Assembly (NCBI RefSeq): GCF_003001935.1
Contig: NZ_PVNG01000001.1
Coordinates: 744,001 to 808,000 of the forward strand
DNA from: Nonomuraea fuscirosea
GTDB lineage: Bacteria; Actinomycetota; Actinomycetes; Streptosporangiales; Streptosporangiaceae
Reading direction: 5' to 3'
DNA: 64,000 bases
Numbering within the stretch: position 1 is the stretch's first letter; the number at the start of each line of letters is the position of its first letter. Below are positions 6,453 to 14,102 of the stretch, piece by piece. The notes under the pieces were generated by a model. That model searched no databases. It saw only the letters and a program-made list of their open reading frames with translations, and was not told the DNA's origin. Position numbers and translations under genes: made by a program.

Positions 6453-8876
6453 ATGACCGCGGTTTCGGATGAGCAGGTCCGCGAGGGCGTCGACGAGGAC
6501 ACGCTGCGGAGACTGGCCGCCCCGGCACCCGAGGAGGTCGAGCAGCTGGACGCCTGGTGGCGGGCCGCCAACTACCTCACGATCGGGCAGATCTACCTTC
6601 AGGGAAATCCGCTGCTGCGCGAGCCGCTGGCGCCGAAGCACATCAAGCCGCGGCTGCTGGGCCACTGGGGCACCAGCCCGGGACTGTCACTGATCTACGC
6701 GCACGTCTCCCGCCTCATCCGGCACACCGGGCAGCAGGCGATCTACCTGGCCGGGCCAGGCCACGGCGGACCGGCGCTGGTGGCCGCCGGCTACCTGGAG
6801 GGGACCTACAGCGGGATCTATCCGCACGTCAGCCAGGACGAGGCCGGGATGTCGCGGTTGTTCCGGCAGTTCTCCAGCCCGGGCGGCATCCCCAGCCACG
6901 TCTCGGTGACCACCCCCGGCTCCATCCACGAGGGCGGCGAGCTGGGGTACGTGCTGGTGCACGCCTTCGGCGCCGTCATGGACAACCCCGACCTGCTGGC
7001 CGTGGCGGTGGTGGGCGACGGCGAGGCCGAGACCGGGCCGCTGGAGGGGTCGTGGAAGGGCGTGTCGTTCCTCAACCCGGAGCGTGACGGCGCCGTACTG
7101 CCGATCCTGCACCTGAACGGCGCGAAGATCGCCGGCCCGACGGTGCTGGCCCGCAAGGACCCGGCCGAGGTGCGCCGGCTGCTCGGGGGCCACGGGTACG
7201 ACGTGCTGGAGGTGGAGGGATCGGACCTGCCGGGCATGCATCTTCGCTTCGCGGCGGTGCTGGCCGACGCCTGGGCCAGGATCCGCGCCATCCAGCATCG
7301 GGCTCGTACCGGCGCGTGGGACGGCACCCGCCCGCGCTGGCCGTTGATCGTCCTGCGCTCGCCCAAGGGGTGGACCGGCCCTGAGCAGGTGGACGGCGTG
7401 CAGGTGGCGGGCACGTGGCGGGCGCACCAGGTGCCGCTGTCCGGGGTGCGTGACAACCCGGAGCACCTGGCGATCCTGGAGAGCTGGCTGCGCTCGTACC
7501 GGCCGGAGGAGCTGTTCGACGCCGACGGCGCGCCCACCGAGCCGGTACGGAGCCTCGCGCCGCGGGGTGACCTGCGGATGAGCGCCAGCCCGCACGCCGA
7601 CGGCGGGCGGCTGACCCGCGAGCTCGCCCTGCCCGACTTCCGCGACTACGCCGTCGACGTGCCGCGTCCGGCGCGGACGCGGGCCGAGTCGACCCGCCGG
7701 CTCGGCGAGCTGCTGCGCGACGTCTATCGCGACAACCCCGACACCTTCCGGCTGTTCTGCCCGGACGAGACCAACAGCAACCGGCTCGGCGCCGTGTTCG
7801 AGGAGTCGGACCGTGCCTTCGCCGAACGCGTCACCGGCGACGACGTGGCGATCAGCCGGAACGGGCGGGTCATGGAGGTGCTGTCGGAGCACAACTGCCA
7901 CGGCTGGCTGGAGGGTTACACGCTGACCGGGCGGCACGGCATGTTCGCCACGTACGAGGCGTTCGCGATGGTCAGCGCCTCCCAGACGGTGCAGCACGGC
8001 AAGTGGCTGCAGGAGGCCGGCCGGCTGCCCTGGCGGGCCAAGGTGCCCAGCCTCAACGTGCTGCTGACCTCGACCGCCTGGCGCAACGACCACAACGGCT
8101 TCTCCCACCAGGGCCCCGGCCTGATCCAGGTCGTGCTGACCCAGCGCGGCGACGTCGCCCGCGTCTACCTGCCCCCGGACGCCAACTGCCTGCTGTCGGT
8201 GGCCGACCACTGCCTGCGCTCGCGGTCGTACATCAACCTCATCGTGATCGACAAGCAGCCGCAGCTGCAGTGGCTGGGCATCGACCAGGCGATCGAGCAC
8301 TGCGCGCGCGGGGCCGGGATCTGGGACTGGGCCGGCACCGACGACGGCACCGGCGACCCTGACATCGTGCTGGCCTGCGCCGGGGACGTGGTGACCATGG
8401 AGACGGTCGCGGCGGCCCGGATCCTCAGGGAACGGCTGCCCGGCCTCAAGGTACGGGTGGTCAACGTCGTCGACCTGATGACGCTGATGCGGCCGAAGGA
8501 TCATCCGCATGGCATGAACGGCACGCTGTTCACCGAGCTGTTCACCGACACCGTGGACGTCGTGTTCGCCTTCCATGGTTATCCGGGCGCGATCCACCAG
8601 CTTGTGCACGGCCGTCCGGACGCCGACCGGTTCCGGGTGCGCGGCTTCATCGAGGAGGGCACCACCACGACACCCTTCGACATGACCGTGCGCAACCGGG
8701 CCTCCCGCTACCACCTGGTCATGGACGCCATCAACAACGCGAGGCGGCTGCCGCGCGGCGCGAGCGACCTGATGGCCTGGTGCGAGCGGAAACTCGCCGA
8801 GCACCAGGCGTACGTGGTCGAGCACCTGGAGGACATGCCCGAGGTGCGTGACTGGTCGCTGGACGGTAAGGACTGA
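6453..8876 (+). CDS. xfp: Xylulose-5-phosphate/fructose-6-phosphate phosphoketolase
   Basis: This is an 807-residue thiamine-diphosphate enzyme that splits xylulose-5-P (and usually fructose-6-P) with phosphate to acetyl-phosphate plus a sugar phosphate. The start at 6453 (MTAVSDEQVREG) was chosen because the family begins shortly before LDAWWRAANYL and a GAAGGGA stretch lies upstream; the open frame runs 33 codons further. The diagnostic motifs are present: YLTIGQIYL, GPGHGGPAL, the TPP-binding GDGEAETGPLEGSW at about residue 188, and the late HNGFSHQGPG block. Length is normal for the family. It stands alone, divergent from the P-type ATPase. Acetyl-phosphate production would fit energy supply under low respiration. 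Confidence 0.96.
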   Translation: MTAVSDEQVREGVDEDTLRRLAAPAPEEVEQLDAWWRAANYLTIGQIYLQGNPLLREPLAPKHIKPRLLGHWGTSPGLSLIYAHVSRLIRHTGQQAIYLAGPGHGGPALVAAGYLEGTYSGIYPHVSQDEAGMSRLFRQFSSPGGIPSHVSVTTPGSIHEGGELGYVLVHAFGAVMDNPDLLAVAVVGDGEAETGPLEGSWKGVSFLNPERDGAVLPILHLNGAKIAGPTVLARKDPAEVRRLLGGHGYDVLEVEGSDLPGMHLRFAAVLADAWARIRAIQHRARTGAWDGTRPRWPLIVLRSPKGWTGPEQVDGVQVAGTWRAHQVPLSGVRDNPEHLAILESWLRSYRPEELFDADGAPTEPVRSLAPRGDLRMSASPHADGGRLTRELALPDFRDYAVDVPRPARTRAESTRRLGELLRDVYRDNPDTFRLFCPDETNSNRLGAVFEESDRAFAERVTGDDVAISRNGRVMEVLSEHNCHGWLEGYTLTGRHGMFATYEAFAMVSASQTVQHGKWLQEAGRLPWRAKVPSLNVLLTSTAWRNDHNGFSHQGPGLIQVVLTQRGDVARVYLPPDANCLLSVADHCLRSRSYINLIVIDKQPQLQWLGIDQAIEHCARGAGIWDWAGTDDGTGDPDIVLACAGDVVTMETVAAARILRERLPGLKVRVVNVVDLMTLMRPKDHPHGMNGTLFTELFTDTVDVVFAFHGYPGAIHQLVHGRPDADRFRVRGFIEEGTTTTPFDMTVRNRASRYHLVMDAINNARRLPRGASDLMAWCERKLAEHQAYVVEHLEDMPEVRDWSLDGKD

Positions 8877-8886
8877 TCGGGAACCG

Positions 8887-8913
8887 GCCCCCGGCGGCGG
8901 TCACCCCGGGGGC
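8887..8913 (+). terminator. Possible terminator hairpin after phosphoketolase
   Basis: An 8-bp GC stem, GCCCCCGG paired with CCGGGGGC, closes a short loop ten bases past the stop. There is no T tract directly after it, so termination strength is uncertain. Confidence 0.45.
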
Positions 8914-8934
8914 GTAGCACGTCTCAGGCTGTTT

Positions 8935-9205
8935 TCAGCTCGGCGGCGGGCCGCCGCGGGCTGCGCGCGACGGGAAGCCCGTAACCGCGGCCAGCTCGGC
9001 GCGGTAGTCGTGGTCGCGGGCCAGCTCCTCCTCGGCGATGGCGGCGTAGTCGAGCATGTCGTCCGTCGCGTGCCGGTCGAGGAACACCGGCCCCGCGCAC
9101 CACGCGGAAGCGCCACGGCCGGGTGTTGAACACCGACGGCGCCTGCCCGGCCGCCACGAGCAGCCGCCGGGCGCCGAGTTCGGTAGCGAGTGAAACGGAC
9201 TTCAC
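8935..9205 (-). pseudogene. Nitroreductase (Acg-like) remnant, internally deleted and frameshifted
   Basis: From a GTG at 9205 (preceded by GGAGG) the frame encodes KSVSLATELGARRLLVAAGQ followed by APSVFNTRPWRFRV. This is the N-terminal signature of the Acg-type nitroreductases (the mycobacterial Rv2032/Rv3131 group). After about 40 residues the reading continues only in another frame (VFLDRHATDDMLDYAA, then ELARDHDYRAELAAVTGFPS) up to a TGA at 8935-8937. Intact family members have about 330 residues, so most of the protein is missing. The ribosome binding site and N-terminus are still clean, suggesting recent decay. Confidence 0.7.
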
Positions 9206-9296
9206 ACACCTCCTGCCGCCGACGCTGCCGCACCGGTCCAGCTGTGGTGAGTGTCCGAAGACCCGGCCCGCGCGCCGAAGGTCCCGGCCGAGGGGG

Positions 9297-9310
9297 AGGA
9301 CCAAGGTCCT
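9297..9310. promoter_or_regulatory. Perfect palindrome resembling a DosR box
   Basis: AGGAC-CAAG-GTCCT is a 14-bp palindrome (perfect apart from the two central bases) with the half-site spacing of the DosR consensus (GGGAC-N4-GTCCC). It lies 100 bases before the DoxX-like gene and 92 bases before the nitroreductase remnant on the other strand, so it could have served both. Confidence 0.5.
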
Positions 9311-9409
9311 TCGGGCTCGGGTCGTACGGCACTGAGCATCGGCCGCCGCGAACGGTGTGATGGAGGTGAGACAGGAAAGCGCGAAAGATCAGGAAAGGGG
9401 AGGCCCGCC

Positions 9410-9940
9410 ATGGCCACCACCATCAACCGGCCCGCGACGCACATCAGCGTGGACAAGGCGGAGCACAAGACCCCCGTCGACTACGTCTGGGCGCTCGCCC
9501 GGATCTCGCTCGGCTGGATCTTCCTGTGGGCGTTCCTGGACAAGACCTTCGGCTGGGGCTTCGCCACTCCGGCGGCCAAGGCCTGGATCAACGGCGGCAG
9601 CCCGACCACCGGCTTCCTCAAGGGCACCGGCGAGAACGCGCTCGGCGGCCTCTTCTCGGCCCTGGCCGGACAGGCGTGGGTGGACTGGCTGTTCATGGCC
9701 GGTCTGGCCGGCGTCGGCCTGGCGCTCGTGCTGGGGGTCGGCACCCGGATCGCGGCCGGCGCGGGAACCGCGATGCTGCTGCTGATGTGGGCGGCTGAGC
9801 TGCCCCTGACCACCAACCCGTTCATGGACGACCACATCGTCTACGCCATCGTCCTCGTCGGCCTGGCCCTGGCCGGCGCCGGCGGCACCCTCGGACTGGG
9901 CAACCTGCCCGTCGTCCGCCGCACCCCGTGGCTCAGGTGA
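9410..9940 (+). CDS. DoxX-like four-helix membrane protein
   Basis: This is a 176-residue integral membrane protein. The ATG at 9410 is preceded by GGGGAGG at ideal spacing; the longer open frame upstream is not supported. A polar N-terminus of about 25 residues is followed by about four hydrophobic helices (near residues 28-45, 88-105, 107-125 and 140-160). The pattern ARISLGWIFLWAFLDKTFGWGF matches the DoxX/thiosulfate:quinone oxidoreductase membrane-subunit superfamily. In that family DoxD works in sulfur oxidation and DoxX homologues in thiol or redox homeostasis; the role here is not shown. A terminator follows, and the universal stress gene 130 bases downstream may be separately transcribed. 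Confidence 0.75.
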   Translation: MATTINRPATHISVDKAEHKTPVDYVWALARISLGWIFLWAFLDKTFGWGFATPAAKAWINGGSPTTGFLKGTGENALGGLFSALAGQAWVDWLFMAGLAGVGLALVLGVGTRIAAGAGTAMLLLMWAAELPLTTNPFMDDHIVYAIVLVGLALAGAGGTLGLGNLPVVRRTPWLR

Positions 9941-9955
9941 CCGCTCCGGCCACCC

Positions 9956-9983
9956 GCCCGCCCTGCCCCGCAGGGCGGGCTTT
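9956..9983 (+). terminator. Rho-independent terminator after the DoxX-like gene
   Basis: A perfect 10-bp stem (GCCCGCCCTG with CAGGGCGGGC, five-base loop CCCCG) is followed by TTTCG, 15 bases after the stop codon. Confidence 0.75.
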
Positions 9984-9988
9984 CGCTG

Positions 9989-10050
9989 ATGAAGCCCGAT
10001 GAAGCCCGATGAAGCCCGACGAAGCTGACGAAGCTGACGAAGCCGATGAA
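9989..10050. repeat. 9-10 bp tandem repeats in the leader of a universal stress gene
   Basis: Three copies of GATGAAGCCC run into GACGAAGCT-type units and end about 24 bases before the universal stress gene at 10074. The array is A-richer than its surroundings and lies between the upstream terminator and the ribosome binding site. Confidence 0.8.
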
Positions 10051-10073
10051 GAAGCGCGGATGGAGGAAAGATC

Positions 10074-10892
10074 ATGATCGTCGTGGGAGTGGACGGCTCG
10101 CGGGCCGGGCTGGAGGCCGCCGGCTGGGCGGCGCGGGAGGCGGCGCTGCGTGACGTGCCGCTGCTGGTGGCGCACGCGATGCCGCGGTGGGCGTACGAGA
10201 CGGAGACCGGCCGCCTGGCCGAGGTGGCCGCGTGGATGCGCGAGGGCGGCAGGAGCGTGCTGGCGGCGGCGGAGGAACGCGTCCGCGGCGACCAGCCGAA
10301 GATCAGCGTACGGACGACGTTCCTGCCCGACGACCCGCGGGCCGCGCTGATCGAGGCCACCCGGGACGCCGAACTGCTGGTGGTGGGCTCGCACGGGCTC
10401 GGCGGGGTGCGCGGGATGCTGGTCGGCTCGGTCGCCTACGGGGTGGCCGGCCATGCGTCCTGCGACGTCGTGGTGGTCCGGCCGGTCACCTCGACGGGGG
10501 AGATCGTCGCCGGGATCGACGGGTCCGAGGCGTCTTCGCGGGTGCTGGAGTTCGCCTTCGCCGAGGCGGAGCTGCGCGGCACCCGGCTGCGGCTGGTACG
10601 GGCCAGGGCCCAGCAGGGGTTCGACCCAGACCCCGTCGCGCGGGAGGAACCGGGCACGCTGAGGGAACCGCTGAGCGGCCTGCGCGCGCGGCACCCGGGC
10701 GTGCCCGTCGTGGAGGAGACGGTGCACGGCCATCCGGTCGAGGTGCTGCGCCAGTCCGCGACCGGAGCGGAGCTGCTGGTGGTGGGCTCGCATGGGTACG
10801 GCACCCTCACCGGGATGCTGCTGGGTTCGGTCAGTCACGCGCTGCTGCACCAGGCCCCGTGCCCGCTCGCCGTGGTCAGGATCACCCGGTGA
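10074..10892 (+). CDS. Universal stress protein, two UspA domains
   Basis: A 272-residue tandem UspA protein beginning MIVVGVDGSRAGLEAAGWA. The ATG is preceded by GGAGGAAA. Both domains keep the ATP-binding signature: GSHGLGGVRGMLVGS near residue 105 and GSHGYGTLTGMLLGS near residue 240. This is the best-conserved of the four universal stress proteins in the window. It probably acts in the cytoplasm as an ATP-binding stress or dormancy modulator. It follows the DoxX-like gene and its terminator and carries a short tandem repeat in its leader. Confidence 0.94.
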   Translation: MIVVGVDGSRAGLEAAGWAAREAALRDVPLLVAHAMPRWAYETETGRLAEVAAWMREGGRSVLAAAEERVRGDQPKISVRTTFLPDDPRAALIEATRDAELLVVGSHGLGGVRGMLVGSVAYGVAGHASCDVVVVRPVTSTGEIVAGIDGSEASSRVLEFAFAEAELRGTRLRLVRARAQQGFDPDPVAREEPGTLREPLSGLRARHPGVPVVEETVHGHPVEVLRQSATGAELLVVGSHGYGTLTGMLLGSVSHALLHQAPCPLAVVRITR

Positions 10893-10930
10893 CCCGGTCC
10901 CGCCGGCTGGACAGATCGGCTCATCGCGGG

Positions 10931-10971
10931 CACCATTTATTTTACGGGACCGTTTCGTAAATAAAATGGTG
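10931..10971. promoter_or_regulatory. 41-bp near-perfect palindrome, TetR-type operator
   Basis: The left arm CACCATTTATTTTACG is mirrored by the right arm CGTAAATAAAATGGTG around a centre containing ACGGGACCGT. The core (TTTACG...CGTAAA with ACGG-GA-CCGT inside) is typical of TetR-family operators in actinomycetes. It is strikingly AT-rich and ends 11 bases before the monooxygenase start codon, so a bound repressor would block transcription. No TetR gene adjoins it. Confidence 0.75.
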
Positions 10972-10982
10972 AGGTGATGGTG

Positions 10983-12449
10983 ATGGACACGGAGGTGCTG
11001 GTGGTCGGCGCGGGACCGGTCGGTCTCGCGCTGGCCTGCGGGCTGCGCCAACACGGTGTCGCGGTACGGGTGATCGACAGGGCGGCCGTCCCGGCGACCA
11101 CCTCGCGGGCGAACTTCGTGCACGCCCGCGGCTCGGAGGTGCTCGACCGCCTCGACGCCCTGGGCGAGCTGCCTCAGGAGTCGGTGCGGGCCATGACGAT
11201 CACCACGTACGCCGGTGACCGCCCGATGATGCGCATCCGGTTCGGCGACCCGGGGCTCGGCACCGCCGCCGCGCCCATGGTGATCTCGCAGGCGCGGGTC
11301 GAGGCGCGGCTGCGCGAGCGGCTGGCCGAGCTCGGGGTGCGCCCGGAATGGGGCAACGGCGTGGTCGAGATCGCCCAGGACGCGACCGGCGTCACCGCGG
11401 TGCTCGCCGACGGCGGCACCGTACGGGCCGGCTGGCTGGCCGGCTGCGACGGCGCCGGCAGCACGGTGCGCAAGCTGGCCGGCATCGGCTTCCCCGGCGT
11501 CAAGGTCAGCGAACGCTTCCTGCTCGTGGACGGCAGCGTCGAGGGCGAGCCCGCGCTGGACCGGTCAGGCACCAGCGGCTGGGTGCACCGTGAGGGGATG
11601 CTGGGCGCCATGCCGATGCCCGGCGGGCAGTGGCGGCTGCTCGCCTACGACCCCGCCTTCGTCGAGGAGAAGCCCGGTGAGGAGCAGATCGCCGACCGGA
11701 TGCGGCACATCCTGCCCGCCCGTAGCGGCCTGCCCGGCCTGCGGCTGGGCGAGGTCACCTGGGCGTCGCTGTTCAGCGTGCACCGGCGCCTGGCCGACGG
11801 CTACCGAGCCGGGCGCATCCTGCTGGCCGGCGACGCGGCGCACGTGCATGCCCCGTTCGGCGGTCAGGGCATGCTGACCGGCCTCGGCGACGCCGAGAAC
11901 CTCGCCTGGAAGCTCGCCCTCGTCGTACGCGGCTCGGCAGGGGAGCGGCTGCTCGACACCTACCAGGCCGAACGCCGCCCGCTGGCCACCGCCGTGCTGC
12001 GCGGCAGCACCGCGGCCACCAGGGTCAACATCGCCGGCGGCCCGATCGGCCGGTTCCTGCGGGACCAGATCCTGCTGCGCGTCTTCAGCCAGGCGTGGAT
12101 CCAGCGGTGGATCACCTACACGACCTCGCAACTGTGGGTCGGCTACCGCCGCGGGCCGCTCGGGGGCCGGGGCGGCCGGCCCCGTCCCGGCGACCGCGTG
12201 CCCGACCTGGCCTGCGCACGCGACGACGGCACCCGCACCCGGTTGCACGCCGAACTGCGCGGCGCCTGGGCGGTGCTCGGCGCGGACGCCGCCTTCGAGG
12301 CCGCCCGGCGGCGGCTCGGCGACCGCGTCGTCCGGCTGCACGCCCCCGACACCGCGGGGCCGGCGCTGCTCGTCCGCCCGGACGGGCATCTGGCCTGCAG
12401 AGGCGGTCCGGCCGAGTTCGGCCGCTGGCTGGACGGGGCACTCGGATGA
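10983..12449 (+). CDS. FAD-dependent aromatic monooxygenase (PHBH/PheA-TfdB type)
   Basis: This is a 488-residue flavoprotein that would hydroxylate an aromatic or polyketide substrate with NAD(P)H and O2. The N-terminal Rossmann motif is VVGAGPVGLALA (about residues 6-17). The second FAD motif is GDAAHVHAPFGGQGMLTGLGDAENLAWKLA near residue 280, and a thioredoxin-like C-terminal domain follows from about residue 390. I chose the ATG at 10983, eight bases after GAGG; in-frame ATG and GTG codons lie just upstream. It stands alone behind the palindromic operator, so inducer-controlled expression is likely. The substrate cannot be predicted. Confidence 0.9.
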   Translation: MDTEVLVVGAGPVGLALACGLRQHGVAVRVIDRAAVPATTSRANFVHARGSEVLDRLDALGELPQESVRAMTITTYAGDRPMMRIRFGDPGLGTAAAPMVISQARVEARLRERLAELGVRPEWGNGVVEIAQDATGVTAVLADGGTVRAGWLAGCDGAGSTVRKLAGIGFPGVKVSERFLLVDGSVEGEPALDRSGTSGWVHREGMLGAMPMPGGQWRLLAYDPAFVEEKPGEEQIADRMRHILPARSGLPGLRLGEVTWASLFSVHRRLADGYRAGRILLAGDAAHVHAPFGGQGMLTGLGDAENLAWKLALVVRGSAGERLLDTYQAERRPLATAVLRGSTAATRVNIAGGPIGRFLRDQILLRVFSQAWIQRWITYTTSQLWVGYRRGPLGGRGGRPRPGDRVPDLACARDDGTRTRLHAELRGAWAVLGADAAFEAARRRLGDRVVRLHAPDTAGPALLVRPDGHLACRGGPAEFGRWLDGALG

Positions 12450-12491
12450 CGGCCGCCGAGGACGAGGGCGCCCGCGCGACCCCAGACACCG

Positions 12492-12608
12492 ATCTACCCG
12501 AAGGACTACATTCTGCCCCGCAGGGAGCTGGCCGCCGCCCTCCTCCGCCGCGCCCAGCGGGACGGCACGGTGGCCCCGGACGCGGACCCGTACCCGTCAG
12601 AACCATGA
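12492..12608 (+). pseudogene. Orphan coding remnant (C-terminal fragment of unknown protein)
   Basis: Between the monooxygenase and the convergent CBS gene, one frame reads IYPKDYILPRRELAAALLRR then AQRDGTVAPDADPYPSEP and a TGA. The composition is like a real actinobacterial protein and unlike the random frames around it. No start codon or ribosome binding site is linked to it. I do not recognise the family. It may be the tail of a deleted gene, or chance. Confidence 0.3.
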
Positions 12609-12618
12609 GGTCCCGGGG

Positions 12619-13305
12619 TCAGGCGCCGCCCCAGACCGGCAGGTCGGCGATGTCGTCGTGCTTCCAGCTCAGCTCGTCGTGCACGGCCACCACGCCGTCG
12701 ATGTTCTCGGCCAGGTGCACGGCGGTGACGGCCTGGCTCCGCTCGGCGTAGGTCCCGGTCAGGGTGACGACGGCGTCGTCCACGGAGACGTCGGCCCTGC
12801 CGCGCAGGGCCTCGCGGACGTCCCGCTCGATCTCCTCGTCCAGGCGCAGGAAGACCTTGATGAGGTCGCGGCGGCTGACGATGCCGACCAGGCGGCCGCC
12901 GGCGTCCACGACCGGCAGGCGCTTGACGCCGTAGCGGTCCATCAGCCGCGCGGCCGTCACGACGGCCGCGTCGGGCGTGGTGACGCGGGCGGGGCTGGTC
13001 ATGAGAGCCCCGGCGGTCTCGCCGAGCGACTTGCGGTAGCCGCTGCCCTCGCTGCCCGCGCTGTGCCGGATGCGGGCGCGCAGCGGCGGCCGGTAGTCGT
13101 CGCCGTAGTAGCGCTCCTTGAACTCCTCCTTGGCCAGCAGATCGGCCTCGGAGACCACGCCGAGCACGCGGTTGTCGTCGTCCAGCACCGGTACGCCACT
13201 GATGCCCCGGCTGATGAGCAGTTCGGCCACGGTGTGGAAGGAGGCGTTTTCGTTGACGGCGGCTACGTCGGTGGTCATGACGTTCTCGACCTTCTGCACG
13301 GACAT
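12619..13305 (-). CDS. CBS-CBS-BON protein (second of tandem pair)
   Basis: A 228-residue cytoplasmic protein starting MSVQKVENVMTTDVAAVNEN. Two CBS domains (about residues 5-60 and 90-145, with ISGVPVLDDDNRVLGVVSEADLL and VKRLPVVDAGGRLVGIVSRRDLI) form a Bateman module that usually binds adenine nucleotides. A C-terminal BON domain (about 155-220, DVSVDDAVVTLTGTYAERSQAVTAV) follows. The start was placed at 13305 because the open frame upstream overlaps the neighbouring gene. It starts two bases after the stop of its paralogue, so they are cotranscribed. The mycobacterial DosR-regulon protein Hrp1 is a CBS pair without BON. Confidence 0.92.
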   Translation of the reverse strand: MSVQKVENVMTTDVAAVNENASFHTVAELLISRGISGVPVLDDDNRVLGVVSEADLLAKEEFKERYYGDDYRPPLRARIRHSAGSEGSGYRKSLGETAGALMTSPARVTTPDAAVVTAARLMDRYGVKRLPVVDAGGRLVGIVSRRDLIKVFLRLDEEIERDVREALRGRADVSVDDAVVTLTGTYAERSQAVTAVHLAENIDGVVAVHDELSWKHDDIADLPVWGGA

Positions 13306-13307
13306 GG

Positions 13308-13988
13308 CTACCTGCCTTCCCACTTCGAATCGTCGGTCTTCCAGGTGAGCCGGTCGACGACGTCGACCACGCCGTTGACCCGGCCGACCATGCGTACGGC
13401 GATCGCGGCCTCGGTGCGGCGCTCCATCCGGCCGGACAGCGTCACGACGCCCTGGCGGACGTCCACGCGGACGTCGCCGGTGTCGACCCACAGGCTGCGG
13501 TCGAGAACATCGTCGCGCACCTCGGCGGCGATCGCCTCGTCGCCGCGCAGGAAGAGTTTGACCAGGTCACGGCGGCTGACGATGCCGACCAGGCGGCCGT
13601 CGTAGTCGACGACCGCGAGCCGCTTGACGCCGTGGCCGTCCATGAGGCGGGCGGCCTCGACGGCGGACGCCTTCGGCGAGACGGTGACGGCCGGGGTGGT
13701 CATCAGCTCGGCGGCGGTGTCGCCCTCGGCCTTCTGCCGGCCCTTGGGGTGGCGGAGCCGGGCGCGCAGCGGGGGCCGGTAGCCCTCGCGGTAGTACTGC
13801 TCGCGGAACTCCTCCTTGCGCAGCAGGTCGGCCTCCGACACCATGCCGAGCACGTGGTTGTCGTCGTCGGTGACCGGGACGGCGCTGATGCCGCCGCTGA
13901 TGAGCGTCTCGGCGATCTCCTTGAACGGGGTTGCGGCGGATACGGCGACGACCTTGTCCGTCATCACGTCCGCGACGGTCCTGCGCAT
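13308..13988 (-). CDS. CBS-CBS-BON protein (first of tandem pair)
   Basis: A 226-residue paralogue of the next gene, with the same two CBS domains (ISAVPVTDDDNHVLGMVSEADLLRK and VKRLAVVDYDGRLVGIVSRRDLV) and a C-terminal BON domain. The start at 13988 (MRRTVADVMTDKVVAV) follows AGGAGG. The two proteins are alike along their whole length, indicating a local gene duplication that has since diverged. Likely role: nucleotide-sensing regulator of an enzyme or channel under energy stress. A GTCCCG-AA-CGGGAC palindrome lies 64-77 bases upstream. Confidence 0.92.
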   Translation of the reverse strand: MRRTVADVMTDKVVAVSAATPFKEIAETLISGGISAVPVTDDDNHVLGMVSEADLLRKEEFREQYYREGYRPPLRARLRHPKGRQKAEGDTAAELMTTPAVTVSPKASAVEAARLMDGHGVKRLAVVDYDGRLVGIVSRRDLVKLFLRGDEAIAAEVRDDVLDRSLWVDTGDVRVDVRQGVVTLSGRMERRTEAAIAVRMVGRVNGVVDVVDRLTWKTDDSKWEGR

Positions 13989-14051
13989 GACATCCTCCTT
14001 GCCGGTTGCCTTCATCACACCTCGGGAAGGCGGCGGCGTTCAGAGGCGAAG

Positions 14052-14065
14052 GTCCCGAACGGGAC
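14052..14065. promoter_or_regulatory. 14-bp palindrome upstream of the CBS operon
   Basis: GTCCCG-AA-CGGGAC is a palindrome (perfect apart from its two central bases) 64-77 bases before the first CBS gene and 38 bases past the response regulator stop. Its half sites are the DosR half sites in inverted order, so it may be a related operator or a weak terminator hairpin. Confidence 0.4.
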
Positions 14066-14102
14066 GGTCGTTGGTCAGCGCGGCGGCAAGGGCGCCGGCC
14101 GG

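Noticed and set aside
6687..8825. 712-codon reverse-strand open frame opposite the phosphoketolase
   Set aside because: It is a GC-bias shadow: His/Gly/Arg-rich, no domain, and fully covered by a well-conserved enzyme on the other strand.
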